From positions 3,807,131 to 3,871,130 of the forward strand of contig NC_030381.2 of assembly GCF_001625215.2 (NCBI RefSeq): a stretch of DNA of 64,000 nucleotides, in the 5' to 3' direction. A program made the position numbers and the translations under genes. Origin of the DNA: Daucus carota subsp. sativus. Its lineage: Eukaryota; Streptophyta; Magnoliopsida; Apiales; Apiaceae. The notes under the pieces were generated by a model that was not told where the DNA came from, did not search any database, and saw only the letters and a program-made list of their open reading frames with translations. This document shows positions 34,931-48,273 of this stretch, piece after piece; position 1 is the stretch's first letter, and every line of letters begins with the position of its first letter.

Positions 34931-37648
34931 CTATCCCTTAAGTTTCGTCGAACTTCTGTCCACTCGAGAGGCAGGTTTGCATAGTAATCTGGACATGTTG
35001 ACGAGAGAAGGTTCAGGCCCAGCACTGCCCTTTGAATCTTCATCGCTGAATACTGCTGATTTCCTGAGAAACTGAAACTCATCCTCGGCTCGTGACATGG
35101 ATCTATGAGAGGTATTTCTTTGCTTTGCCTTGGCTGCTTCAGTCAGGTTCATATAGCTTGGCTTACTGACATTGTTGTTGTCATCTGTTCTGTCTGATGC
35201 CATGTTTGTGTTTGCCGAAAGAGGAGTTGTTGATGTGCAGAATGAAGATGAAGCTGAGCTCTTGTCATAGCGAAATTCAGAGCTTGGACTTGAAGATGAG
35301 CGAGTAGTTTGTCCAATCAGAGGAGGTTTAGCTGAAATCCTAGTGGTCACATTGTTTCTCCTGATTTTCACCGAGTATTGTTCAGATGATTTTGCAAGGT
35401 CGCTTTTGATGTTGTCCGCATAGGCTTTAGGTGGTGGGGTCATTTCTGAGGAGTCTGATTGGACTTTCTCCATTAATCGATTTTCCCATGGCTTTGCTGC
35501 CATCCAACGCTCTAACCAGCTCCAGCCCCAACTATTTTTGTTGAACTCATTTTTGTGGGATGCCATTGATATATTAGTCCGTGAGTCAGCATTTTGAAAG
35601 GCTTTCCACTGCTGAGAAGGAAAAGACCGCGAATAAGTTTAGCATTGTCTGCTAAGTGCTAAGTACTACGAGAACGTTAAGCAAAAAATTATATAATCTT
35701 GTATGTACCTTTTGAGCAAGAGAATAGGCAAGGGCTCTTTCTCTCTTGAAAGCTCCCTCTTGCCTCATTTGTATTTTTGCTTTGACTTCTTGTAGTGTTC
35801 CTCTGCTATCACACCACCCTTCCTGAATTAAGAACACGAATTGTCAAGCAATAGAGGGGGGAAATGTGTGTTTCCAATTTGCGCATTGCAGGACGACTCA
35901 AGTCTATAAAGAGACAACTTGGCATCAAATTATTTATACCTCAGCTTCCCTCAGGAGTTCAGCATTGCTTCGACGTTCATTTAACATGTCCTGCACAGCT
36001 TGCCCTTCCAAAGACATACGCACACGACGAGCTCTGACTCTTGCTTGAACACGAACAAGAGCCTGCATGCATCTTAGAGTCACAGCAGCTTGCTTTCTCA
36101 CTTGTCTGCCACGTACTAAAGCTTGAATCCTTACAACTCCTTTTAAAGCCCTTAAAGCTCTCCTTGCCTACATTCATCAAAGTAGGAATGATGTAAATGC
36201 TAACACCAAATTAAAACCACCAAATGTACAAGTATTGTTAGAACAAAACATTAATAAATAGGTAGCTAAAGAAGGAAGCTCCTGTAACAAAACAACAGTG
36301 CTTATAGACCTGGAACCGTCGGTATTCAAACTTTCATGACATCCACATCAGTAAGTAGCTTTCATGAGTAATCTAGTGGCATACTACTGAATTAAAAGCA
36401 TTTGTATCAAACACTTGGCAATTTCGATTCAAATTACAATGAAGAGCTTTATGTGCAAATTTACTTTGACTGGGGTAATGTTTGCATATCTCACCCTCGT
36501 CTCACTCTATTTACGAGTAGAATATATGAGATATATTTAATTTAATTTTAGTTTGAAGTTTTGTTGCAATGGGAGTAGAATCTTTCATAATATTACTGTA
36601 AAAACAAGCTGGGCAAAAAAAGGTGAAGTAGTTCCTTTTTGTCAAGGTGCAAACTATCACCAATTAGTTTCAAACTGCAGTACTTTCTTTTGTGCCAACT
36701 ACTCTAGTACTTTTTCACTTCATATCCAAGTGTACTTCTCCAACATTCTCAGAACAACAAACCAAAGTACCAGATTTGAGTAAATATGAAGTACACAAAC
36801 AAAATTAAAAAGTATCTTTGTAGAGCTAATCAGATTATGAAAATAACATAAACCCAAATTACCAGAAATCCACGAAATGCGGTTTGAATCCGAATAGCAG
36901 CCCATTCTTTCCTCACAACCTTGAAATCTTTAGGAGGAGCTCTAATTACAGTAGCAACAGCAGCGGTGAAAGCAGGATCACTACCATTAAGCGATGGTGA
37001 ATCTGAACCATCCGAGTAAGTAAGAGATCTATGGTATTGATTTCCTTTAAACCCCTTCCAAGCTGATGATACCAAATCACCAGATGAGCTCCTCCATAGC
37101 TTCCATTTCTTGTTCTTTCCCCCACTTTTTTCCTACACAAAACATAGTTACACACTTATTAGCAACCTTCTTAACTTAGTTAAAGATGAGATTTTTACTC
37201 AAGATTTAGGATTTAATCATCATCTTTTACACAAAACATACAACATAAACAGTGTACATCATCCTGTTATTCAAATTTGATAATCTTTACCACACACAAA
37301 TACTCTCTCTATATATATATATATCTCTTCTTAGCTACCTTTTTAAGCTTGAGTAAAGATGAAATTTTTACTCAAGATTAGGGCTCAGGTCAATATCTTT
37401 CCTACAAAAACACATAGTTACACGCACAAACACATTATAAACACTGTAAATATGAGATTTTTATTCAAGATTGCCTTATATGAACATCTTTTCCGCACAC
37501 AATACACACATTTACACAAACACTAGCTAGTTACATCACAAACAGCATAAAGTCTGGATTTTTAATCAAGACAGGGGCTTACCTGGTCATCTTTGTCGGG
37601 TTTCTTGAGTCCAATTAAAGATTTTACCCATTTTCCTGAAGCACCCAT
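34931..37648 (-). CDS. IQ67-domain (IQD) calmodulin-binding protein
   Basis: Five exons on the minus strand (37583-37648, 36863-37132, 35940-36167, 35709-35822, 34931-35608) join in phase 0 throughout to 451 residues. The N-terminus [19 protein letters not shown] and [12 protein letters not shown] is typical of the family. The IQ67 region is about 100-170: [20 protein letters not shown], then [16 protein letters not shown], then [19 protein letters not shown], giving three IQ motifs with calcium-independent and -dependent calmodulin-site spacing. The phase-0 intron inside IQ67, between GFL and ARR, is the family hallmark. The tail is Ser-rich and basic, ending [16 protein letters not shown]. 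Such proteins act as scaffolds linking calmodulin to microtubules or the plasma membrane. It is closest in layout to the IQD5-8 group; not certain. The 3' ends of HSF and IQD face each other. Confidence 0.95.
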
Positions 37649-37842
37649 CTGGGTCTAGTTTCTTGATTTGAGTTTGAATTGTACAGAAAATCTAAGATAA
37701 ATTTTGTTTTAAATAAAAAGGCTAGAAAGAGATGGTTTAATAAAAAAGTGTATTTAAGAAAACAGAGGTCAGAAGAGCTATAATGAGAAACAAATTAAAG
37801 ATAAAGTGAGATTGTAACTATCAAGACAACATATATAGCGAG

Positions 37843-37893
37843 AGAGAGATATGTGGAGAGATGGAGAGAGATGGGGGAGAGAGAGGGAGAGAT
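37843..37893. repeat. GA-rich tract at the IQD 5' end
   Basis: GAGAGAGA-type purine run interrupted by 'tatgtgga', 'tgga' and 'tggg', about 200 bases upstream of the IQD start codon. On the transcribed minus strand it is a CT-rich leader or promoter tract, common near plant starts. Confidence 0.7.
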
Positions 37894-37899
37894 TAGTGG

Positions 37900-39860
37900 G
37901 GAATGGGGATATTGGGGGGTGGGTACAAAATAGTGGCAGAGTGATGTGGAAATGAGCCGTTTGATATTTGAATTTCAAAACATTCAAACTGGATGAGAGG
38001 AGGTACACATGGGTTTTATTATTTTAATACTTATCTATTTCGTAGAACATAATTTACGTCAGTAAAAAATAATTTTGGTGTTTGAAATTTGATGTGTTTG
38101 TAATATGTCCAGCAGAGTAGGTGGAGTAAAAACAAATTTCTTACTTTTCAAAAATTAATATTTTAATAGTTTGGCATGAGTTTTATTTTCTAAAAAATAT
38201 TAATTTACTGCAACCAAAAATAACTTTTTATAAGTGCTTTTTGACTTTTTACACAAACGATACGAAATAAGTGCTTCCAAGTTATAAACTCAGAAGTCGG
38301 CTTTTAAACCGTTGCCAAACAGCCCCATAATTTCAAGCTCCTTCAATTCAACAGGTTGAATCGAGTGGGTGATAAATATCATTGAAAAATCGACTTAAAT
38401 TTAAAAGCCTGACTGGACTCAAGTCAGGGTTTAAAAAAAATTTAAATTATTAAAAATTTTTGAATTTTTTTATTAGACTTTAAAAACTATTTTACTTATA
38501 CTATGATTTTAACTAAAAAAAATTAGATTCATAGAAAAAACTTCGATAATTCCTATCAACATGTCAACCTATTAATCTCGATTCTTCATTTCTGCAACCA
38601 TGTACGAGATTTAGAAAAGTTCGACATTGTTGCAGCTTGCAATTACACCTACTTCCACTCTTGGAGTATCATTTACTACTAATATTTTCTTGTATCTCCA
38701 TATTTAGCCTCACCTCCACTTTACAAAATTTGAAGTTGAATGGTTAAAAGTAGCAAATATTTCAAACACATGGCCACCAAACTTTACACACCACATGATC
38801 CAGGCACAGTCCCTGTAAATCTGAGCAAAATAATAAGCACGTCTCTACGGGAGTTGTCTGGTTATAGAAAGCCACAAAACACAAAAGGAGAGAGAGAAAC
38901 GGACCAAAAAAATCAGTGGTAACAGAAAATGACAGAGAACTTACCCCCCAGTAGAATTAAAAACTTGTGTGCTGTTTTCCACAGCACTTTCTCCAATACC
39001 CTGTACTAGTAAATTTTTAAAATTTCAATCTCCAGTCAAAGATACTTCAACAATGTTTCGACTTTGCCATCTTGTGTTTATAAGATTTAATTCGAGCTGT
39101 GTTTCGAAACGGACGTAATTCGAGCCGAGATTAATCGAGTCAAAATTTCAACCGGCACTCGACTCATTTTATTTTATGAATCAAGTCCAGCCGACTAGTT
39201 AAGCTAAATCAACCAATTTTAACGAGGCCACGTTCAATCTAACCTGAATCTTAACACAAACTCGGTTTGTTTAATTTCACGAGTTTAATTGAGCCGACTC
39301 ATTTAATTAAACGGGTTTGAAATCTTGTTCTAACTCAACTAGTCGAGTTGGGTCAGATCTTTATTAAACGAGTTCAAATTTTAGCTGCTCGCGAGCAGGC
39401 TGACTCGAATTAGAGGCCTATTCTTTTATAACCATTGCCGGACTCTGTAATTCTTTGCAACTTGTCAGTAGTAGTTAAAATGTATATAATGCTACAATGT
39501 AGATCCTGCAAGTCTCCGTTTAAGCTACCGAGTAAAGCTCAGGTTGAGCAATAATCGTACCAAGAAATTGAGATGACAACTAGCTGACTCAGTTAATCTC
39601 AGATTCTAAGTATACATTATGTATACATAGTTACATCAAGAACCAGCATTATATTAGGAGGAAACAAGCGGAATGTAAATTGAGAAAAAGCACACAGAGA
39701 TCTTTCTATACTGGTAAGAATTTGGAACACAATGTTTTGAGGATTACGAGCACAGACAAAACTGGTTTTCTTGATTGATGTGAGCAATATTAAGCATGGT
39801 CCAGAATGTCTGTTGTGGTATACAATAATAAAAATTAAAATACATGATCCGTTTAAACTC
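37900..39860. other. Intergenic with worn repeats
   Basis: No gene was recognised. The stretch near 38230-38330 ends in 'gttgccaaacagcccc', a common MITE terminus. The stretch 39100-39420 is rich in 'tcgag' and 'cgagtc' motifs like those of plant dispersed repeats. Neither has two clear ends. Confidence 0.5.
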
Positions 39861-39861
39861 G

Positions 39862-39982
39862 GTTAACTTTAAGATGTGCTCTATGCAGTGAAGCTGATCC
39901 GATAACTTTGAGATGTGCTCTATGCAGTCTAGCTGATCCGATAACTTTGAGATGTGCTCTATGCAGCAGAAACTGATCCCGA
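39862..39982. repeat. 39-bp triplication overlapping the CoA carrier stop codon
   Basis: 'aactttgagatgtgctctat' followed by 'gcag...ctgatccgat' is repeated at 39865, 39904 and 39943, a period of 39. The carrier stop codon (39959-39961) and the last codons fall in the third unit, so the other two are 3'-UTR duplicates of the gene's end. Confidence 0.85.
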
Positions 39983-42900
39983 TTTCTGTCGCTGTGGTAT
40001 TTTAAGCCAAGATTTCATAATGTCATATGCCGTGAAGCCGATTGCTACTGAAGGCACAATCTATAAAAAGAATGTAGAGAGTAATTAGTTATTACCAATG
40101 TAATGTTTCTATGACAAAATTATACTTCAATTAGTTTTTTAGCACATTACTCGGCCTTGATATCAGAGCAGCAGGTTGCAAACAAAATAGAATTATACAG
40201 AATTGATTAAAATCTTGTGAAACAAAAAGGACTAGATAAACAAGTCTCCAATCTTTAGAGGACAGAGTAAGTTAAGGGAGATAACAAACAGTTCATAGTT
40301 TCATTACGAAAGTAGATGGAATACCAGAAAAGTGTCCATGTCAGACTAATATAAAACATTGTAACAAAAGAATACATTTTCAACTAGACAGCAGAAGTGA
40401 TGTATAATTGTGCAGGTACATCTACTATCATACACCTAAACATATGATGGATTCAAATGCAAGTAAGAGTTTGTACTTCGAATGAAGTGAAGGCAAGCAG
40501 CCATGGCGCATTTATCATATTCCTTAACTTCATTCGAAGTATGAACTCTTACTTATAAATCATCATATGTTTAGGTGTATGATAGTAGACATTACCTGCA
40601 CTATTATGCATCACTTACTGCTGTAAATTTTTTCACAACCAGCATTCAAGAAAAAGCTTACAGCAATAGCATTATGCCATGAGAATTTTAAAGAATATAC
40701 CTTAATGTAATTAATGCTGAGGCCAGCAAATAACTGTCTCCAACCTTGATCACGTGCAATAGTTGTAAGCCCTTCCCATGAGCTTCTGTATCTGGCTCCA
40801 GAATGTGTTAAAGATTGCAAATGTTCTACCTGAAAGATATACAGCATTATCAAATATATAAAAGAAATAACAATGTACGTTGGTTAAGTATTTATGAGCC
40901 TAATAATCAATAAAAGGTTTCTTGATCAATTTTCAACTCAAAATATTTTACAAAAAAAAAAGGTCCTCCAATAAATAAAAATCCTTGTAAATATGAGTAG
41001 TTTTTAATCCAGAAATACAAATTTTGACTCCACTCAGCATAAAAGAAGTTTTCATGCACCGACAACATACTAATGATCTATTTACTAGTTAAAACTTCAC
41101 GCAGTTGGTGTTTCTGTACATTGCAAAGCAGCAGTATTTCAAACGTATAAAAATCTCCCTTTGCAATTACTTGCACAAAAATAAAATCCTCATGGTTGGT
41201 CAATGCAAAATTACCTGCATCTGTCTCCTTACAACATCTAATGGGTATGTAAAGGTCTGCCCAAATAAACCAGCAAGAGCTCCACAAGATAGACGCATCC
41301 CAATGGATTTCTGGTGCTCCTCAGGGACGTGCCTCTTTAGTTCTTCGTAGATGTAAAATTTTAAACCAGCATAAGGTAGAATGCCAATCAATGTTGGACC
41401 TGGGCATATATAGTTTCATCAATTCCATGTCATAGAATTCAACATATTAGTATACAATCCAATTGCATATATGATAAGAAATTCATAAAAAACAGATCTT
41501 GCAGAAATACTTAATCACAGTGATACGTAGTAAAATCAGGCTAAAGTAAACCAGTCAAAATTCACAAAAATACGAAAAACATGCATCCGATGTCTTATTT
41601 ATGGAAATTACATTTGTTTAAAAGGACATTTCAATCTTTATTTTGGAATACTCTTAGATCTAGGAATCAAAAAGCAAGAAGCTGTTAACCTTTTTAGCCT
41701 GTACACTGTATAGTGTAGACTGTACTATATATACGATGTTTAGGCCTGATCAACTAAATCAAATTACAATCTAGACACATGCACAAGTTTCTTTAAATTA
41801 TAAATAAAAAGTCTGCCATTATAGATTAGGCTATTACACAGTTCATAGAAAAGTAGGAGTATGTGCCAAAAAAAGGAAAAAGTAGAAAGAACTGGTGTTA
41901 CATGTAAAATAAAGCAAATTCATCGAATCAGATACGAATAACAAATGGTCAGTAAATAATAAAGAAGTTATAAGAAGTGATATATACCTACACCACGATA
42001 AAGCCCACGCACTCCCCCTTCTTTGTACACGGTCCCTAAAACATTTTTGATGCCGGTGTACGGTACCTGAGTATTAAGGCTTCTTGTACTATTTTTTGAA
42101 CTTCTGGTATCAACAATCTTCAATAAAGAGAAGGATGTGTCAACAATTTGTATATAGCACCATCCATTCATGCAGTGTATATTTTATGAGATAGGAAAGT
42201 TTGCCAAAATAGATGTTACAAAGAATACACAAGAATGCCTGAGTACTAAATATCATGAGTAATGTGTAACATATCATCTACTAATATATATGGGCGCACG
42301 GGGCCTGAATTTGCCCTCATGATTTCAATATGAAAGCGTAGTTATTTGTACTCAATACACTTATCTATTTCTTCTAGTAGTTTATAGAGGGAGGGGACCA
42401 ATAATTTATATAATATAGTGGGAATATTAATATTGAAGATAGGGGCATCATTTGAACCATATACAGAAATGTAGCATTTATACCAAAACTAGGTAGGGCA
42501 TACATTTATATTGAATGTATGAAGTGACCATTACTTGCACGTGTATTCGATTTTTGGATACATTCATTTATGAAGATTGATTTAAAATTTGAGTGAGCTT
42601 TATTTTATCATGATAGCTCATAATATGAACAAATGTGCACAGCCTTTTCTCTATATTAAAATTTTAATACTTATGATATATGGACAGGTTTAAATAGAAA
42701 TTTTCACTGCATATAAAAACCTATTAGAAATAAAGCATTCTTCCTTATTATTAAAGGGGACAAAAGGCCCAGAGCAGACTGTTTGACCATATTTCACTTG
42801 GATTGCACAATACATTAGGGTAGAGGGGATCTAGCTGTCTACTTGTCTGGGTACAGGGGTTCATCGGCACATCAGACCCTAAAGTGCAACAAATCATCAT

Positions 42901-44195
42901 ACCTAATTAAAAATACATAGCATATAACTTCCGTTAGTACCTATACATACTGCCTTAACCACAATTTTATACATGTGAAATTAAACATCATGTACTAATT
43001 CATCTACAAAAATGGCCAAACCAAAGGTATGAATGCACAGACATACCTGATAAGCAAGTTTGGTACGAGCCAAATCTAAGGGATATGAGCACAAAACTGC
43101 AGTTCCCCCAGCTGCTGAACCAGCCAACAGGTCTACAACCGGCCCGGTTCCTAAGACAGGGCAGTTATCCAAAAGATAGCATCGATACTGCTCATATGTC
43201 ATGAAATGTAATGCGGCATAGGGAACAATACGAACCACGCTAGCTCCATTTCCCCTATAATTACAAAAAAAATTAAAAAAAAATAGTTGTAATATCTGTA
43301 AGTTGAGAACTTAAACCCATCTAGATAGACAGAAATTTATATAGATTTTGCACTCACTTATAAAATCCTAAGACGCCTTCATGCTTCAGTACCTTCTTTA
43401 AAGATTGATGCACTCCAAGAGATTGAAATCCCTCTGTTCTTGTCTATATACATTGTGAGGGAGAAGGTGGAGTCAGAAGAAAAGAAGTGCTCAAAGACGC
43501 ATAATTAAACAAGGATCTAAACAACACATCAGCAACAGACATAATAAGAAGATGTTGACTACCACTTCTAGCTCGAAAAGAGTCTGCTGTGTAGCTGAAT
43601 TATGTATATTGTAATTTGTATGTGAATCTCTTTTCAACTCTATGTATATGGATATAAATAACTGAAAATAACAATCAACTTCTTTTCTTGGAGCCAAATA
43701 ATTCTTACAAGTTACAACACACAAATGATGTGGTATGTTCAATATCTTTTGGAAACCTTATATCCAGCCTAAATGTTACCAAACCTAATGTACACATCAC
43801 TCATATGCCTCAATTCTTACATAGGTAATGTCTGATCTGTGCCTTGTCATATTCTATATCATGCCTAAATGCAGCCCCGTGGATCAAGATGAAATTAGAA
43901 AGGAGCAATAGAAATAACAATTTGATATTTAATCACAACACCATAAATAGTTTTCCCACATGAACATATTTTTTCAATCAATTAACATCCAAATTAAACT
44001 CACCTGGAACAATATTTTAATCCGTTCAAGAGGAGCAACTGCAGTCTTAGCAAATGCACCAGCAGCACCTCCAGCAATTAGCTCCTTCACATAGACAGGC
44101 AAACCATCAAGATACGAAACATCTCTCCGTGCAGAAGATCCATCAACAAACCCCGCCATGTTTGTTGATAACGATGAACCTTGAGAAGAACCCAT
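39959..44195 (-). CDS. Mitochondrial coenzyme A carrier (SLC25 family)
   Basis: Seven exons on the minus strand: 44004-44195, 43358-43443, 43047-43254, 41988-42117, 41215-41399, 40701-40829 and 39959-40060. They join in frame to 343 residues, near the 325-331 usual for plant CoA carriers. Three carrier repeats are visible, with signatures PLERIK (repeat 1), PLDLARTK (repeat 2) and PLDVVRRQ (repeat 3). [21 protein letters not shown] and [20 protein letters not shown] are as in Arabidopsis CoAc1/CoAc2, so import of coenzyme A across the mitochondrial inner membrane is the likely role. The exact substrate is inferred from family resemblance. All junctions have GT-AG. The leader probably extends to about 44830, where TTATAAAA is seen on the minus strand. 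Confidence 0.95.
40388..40624. mobile_element. Long foldback (MITE-like) in the last intron of the CoA carrier gene
   Basis: About 237 bases forming an almost complete hairpin. ACAGCAG and 'aagtgatg' at the left are mirrored by 'catcactta' and CTGCTGT at the right. The arms continue through 'actatcatacacctaaacat' and 'acttcgaatgaagt', leaving a loop of only about 20-30 bases. It lies 76 bases from the exon 6 donor. A target duplication is not evident. Confidence 0.8.
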
Positions 44196-44829
44196 CTCTA
44201 ACAATCCTCACTCAAACAAAACACTCAACAAAAACTCAAGCTTAGAACCAATAACAGATCCAATCACCCACTTTGAAGTCTAAAGAACTCCTTATCCCAT
44301 CTATCTCTCGGAACACAAAATAAGTAATCTTTATTCGCTATAGCTAAAGATAACAATGGCCTGAGAACACCTTGAATCAAGAAGCTTATGTTCACAAGCC
44401 AATCCTCCTCCCAAGAATCAACCATGTACATCAACAATTACACATAAACCCCTTCAAAGCAACAAGATTTCCTACAAATTTCCACAAATTCATCAATCCC
44501 CCCCTCAAATAATTCAAATTAAACCAAATAAAACAATCCAATCTCCAAGAAACACAGACCCCAGATACAAAAACCTCTAAACAATTTTACCCAGAATAAA
44601 TTTCTCAATTTGCACCAAACTATACCTCAAAAATTCAAGAATCAGGGTTTAAATGGGCAAAAACCCAGATGGGTCTTGACAAATCAATGCGAAATATGAT
44701 AAAATATAATGCAAAAATTCAAAGACAGATTAAAAGATGAAGAAAGACCTGGCCTTTCTTCACCGTGTGAAGAAGGTTGAGGCGTAAGAAGCTTCCAAGA
44801 AAAAGGGTTTGCTTGCAGGCTGGGTTATA

Positions 44830-45664
44830 AAACGCTTTCGGCATTAAGATTTTGAATCTATACTTACAATAAAGTTGTATATATAGGTCTTTACTGCACT
44901 CTCTGCAAGTGTCAAGGCGCTGAAGTCTATTAGTCTAGGCAGCAAAAATTTAGATAATCGTTTTTAATATTTCATATACTATTTAATTTGATAGATTATA
45001 AATATTTATTAAGTTTACATATTTTTTTGAATAAATTTCTACAATATTTTACCAATAATTTGAATAATTTTTATGTTATCTTTCATTCATCTAAATAATT
45101 ATTTTATATAAATATTGGTTTAAAAAAATTTATCAACCATTTTATAAATGATGTTATGTAAATAATATTTACTTTTAAGCAACGTAACCGTTGTTGATGT
45201 GATGTTTAATATTTTTTATTAAAATTTTAAAGATGGAGAAGTCATTTTCTTTATGTTATTATAGTTTACTAGAAGTTCAAAAAATGGTGTTATTTTATAA
45301 CTCTATATTTAATTTATTATTAAACTACAAATGTATCATGTGCATGTTCTTTAACATTTATAATTTGTTGTAAAAGAAGTAATCTCAACTTCCAACTATC
45401 AATAGATATTTATAAGGGGAAAGAAATGGGCTTATTAGTCAATAGTCAACACTTTTCTCCTTAAAGTTGGGAGACACGCAAAACAGAAGTGAAGTAGACC
45501 ACGTTTCACTTACTCATTCATCGGTCTCGCATGATGTTTTCTCGCGCAAATACCGTTGCATGTCTTCATCAACTTTCCACCAATACAAATAGTTTGAACA
45601 TTGAACCTAGACGTGGCATTTGTCTAGTGGAAGCAAGAGGGCACGGTGTCTTGAATGAGGGATA
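44830..45664. other. Intergenic upstream of the CoA carrier gene
   Basis: Presumed promoter followed by AT-rich spacer. No coding region or element was recognised. Confidence 0.5.
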
Positions 45665-46226
45665 CTCCCTCTGTTTTTTAATATACTAGCCTTAAACCCG
45701 TGCAAAGCACGGACGACTATATAATTTTAAATTTATTATATATAATTTAAATTTAATATATATATATATATATATATATATTAATGATAGTAAATTTATT
45801 TTTTTACTTTTTAACTAATTATAAATTATATTTAAAAAAATAATGGTGGAGTTTTTATCTTGTAGTGTATCAAATTGGTTAGAGATGTAAGACAATGAGA
45901 ACTCTACGTATAACAGACTTTTAGTTACAAAGTGAATCACTAAACCAACATGACCAAACCAAAATTTTGTACGACGACAAATTATACCCATGTTGGCTTA
46001 TTATAGTATAGTATAGATGACGTTTGACTTTTTGGCACACACTTGCTTTGACTGGGTAGTTAAAAATATTTTTTTTGAAATTTTCTTTTTTCTGAATAAA
46101 AATATATAATCAAAATTTTAATTCACAAAAAAAATCAATTAAAAATAATAATTTTTACTAGCCGGTCAACCCACCTAAACATACGTGCTCAAGTCAAAAG
46201 TGACATATAAAAAAAAACAGAGGTAG
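45665..46226. mobile_element. Stowaway MITE split by a Helitron
   Basis: Left end TACTCCCTCTGTTTTTT at the TA of 45663-45664. Right end, inverted, TACTACCTCTGTTTTTT at the TA of 46227-46228. With 45686-46017 left out, the left arm reads on as ATATGACGTTTGAC, matching the right arm's ATATGTCACTTTTGAC. This shows exactly where the nested element sits. Confidence 0.85.
45686..46017 (-). mobile_element. Non-autonomous Helitron
   Basis: 332 bases on the minus strand. The 5' end is TCTATACTATACTATAA. The 3' end has the hairpin CCGTGC-TTT-GCACGG, then GTTTAAGG and the terminal CTAG. It sits between A and T without target duplication, as Helitrons do, and the surrounding MITE confirms the insertion point. 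No Rep/helicase is encoded. Confidence 0.88.
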
Positions 46227-46228
46227 TA

Positions 46229-46908
46229 TTATACAATATAGAAGTTATAATTGATTGAACATCACATGGGAAATCAGTTTTTATGGGTGAGCATGTTTGC
46301 CACTTAAAAGTTTACACAAAAATTAAAGGACTCATTTAGAAAAAAAAATATTCATTAGAGCTAAATTATAAATCATCAAAGAATTCAAAATTTACAACTT
46401 ACTAAATTCACTTATAAGTGAGACTTATATATTCTTATACAAATATTAAGAACTTTATAATGGGAGGTTTGGTTGGGCTTATAAGTCACAAGTCGCTTAT
46501 TAACACCGCTTTTATTAGTCAATTCCTTACTTATAAATTATAATATGAGAACATGATAAACCTGTTTTTTTAGTGATTTATTATCATTTTAGAAATTTGA
46601 TTTTACAAATACGTAGAGAATCATTTTTAAAAAATGAGTCATATAATTTATTATTATATTAATATTTTTAATACCTAATAAGTCTTTGACACCAAAAAAA
46701 TTAGCCAAACACACAAAAATAAAAATTAAATCTCATTTATTAGCAATAAAAACTCCTTTTAAATTTATCAAACGATCCCAATATATCTCATAATTCATAA
46801 CTTATTAAAATCATTAAGAATTTGATAAATTATTATTATTTTATAATTCATAATTTATGGATCTTTTTTGTGCTTTTAAAATAATTTAACAAAGATAAAA
46901 TGTGAATT

Positions 46909-46956
<48 letters not shown>

Positions 46957-47740
46957 GAATTAAAAATTCAAAGTGATTTTATTATCATTATTATTTGAAT
47001 GATGATATAAATATTCAAAATTATAAAAGTATAATAATTTATTTAAAATAATAAATCTATACCTTCTAAGTTGTTAACATATTTCATAATTTAGAATTCA
47101 AAAATCCCTTTCATCCTTATAGGAGAAAATTAATTTTTAAGTTCTATGTGTGGATATATTTATTAATATTTATAATTTATTATAAAACTAGTAATACAAA
47201 TATAAAATTACAAAATTCATCTTTAAAATGATTATATAAATTTTAATAAAATTAAATATTGAAAATCATAATCTTATTCTATAATTTATAAATCATAAGT
47301 TATAAATTTATTATAAATAAAGTTGATTCAGACTTAAGTCACATTGGTGATGATTCTAATGGTTGTTTAGTTGTTTACTTGTTTGTGTTTTCAGTTTTCC
47401 AGCTTGACATTTATTATGCATTCATTATTGTGTTATGCATTCATAGTTGTGACTGTCTTACTCTGTTTCAATGTATTTATAGATGTTCCACTATGTTGTG
47501 GTTATTATAGTCCAAACAAGTAAGCATAGTAAATTTCACACACAAGTGGAAGCATTGTAGGCACTATGTCCACCAGCCAAATCTACAGAACAGAGAAACC
47601 AAAGTTAAAACTTAAGCCAGACAAAAAAAAAAAAAGGTTAAAACTTAAGCAATTGAGCTTACTGTTACTGATACTGCTTCAAAGTTTAAAATCACACATA
47701 CTAAACTTTGAACTAATACTTTACTAGTCAGACCTATTCC
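46229..47740. other. AT-rich intergenic region
   Basis: No gene was recognised. An (AT)n microsatellite is at 46918-46951. 'ggaggtttggttgggcttataagtc' at about 46461 resembles a hAT/Harbinger MITE start, without a clear partner. Confidence 0.5.
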
Positions 47741-47750
47741 ACACCAAAGA

Positions 47751-47990
47751 ATAACAGCAACATTGGCCGGCAGCTCCTCAACTGCTGCATTATAAAACCT
47801 CTGTATGTCGACCAACAACTTCTCTTCATCTCAGGTCACAAAGCTAATCGCAACACCTCTCCGTCCAAAACGTCCACTAACCGACACATGGTAACAAGCA
47901 TAAGAGAAGAACCTGAGCGGAATTCTTGCATAATTATATCTCCAGGGACCAGTATTCTGATCCATGTCTTCATGAGTGGCGGAAATTTTT
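47751..47990 (-). pseudogene. eIF4A C-terminal relic 1
   Basis: Minus-strand reading from 47990: ISATHEDMDQNT, then after a few foreign bases RDIIMQEFRSGSSLMLVT. About 45 codons with motif V are missing, then GRFGRRGVAISFVT, a stop in place of the Lys codon, DEEKLLVDIQRFYN and VEELPANVA. It is the downstream neighbour of eIF4A-like copy 1. Confidence 0.8.
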
Positions 47991-48273
47991 GGACAAGAGA
48001 ACTATGAGATTTTATTAAGGAAACCTTCTTACACTATTCGAGCCCATAATATCATAAGCCTGCAAGAAGCAAACAACTGAAGAATCAGATATTGTTCTAG
48101 CTGCTAGCAGCAGAAGAACATATACTACAGTTTTATGCAGTCATAGAGTTAAAAACTTAATATTCAGCCATTGTGCTTAATGATGCTGTTTCAAAAGTTC
48201 CAAGTTCATGAATATAAATAAATCTGGTAATAAAGCCCCTATAATTTAATACTAACTAGTCGCAAATTCCACC

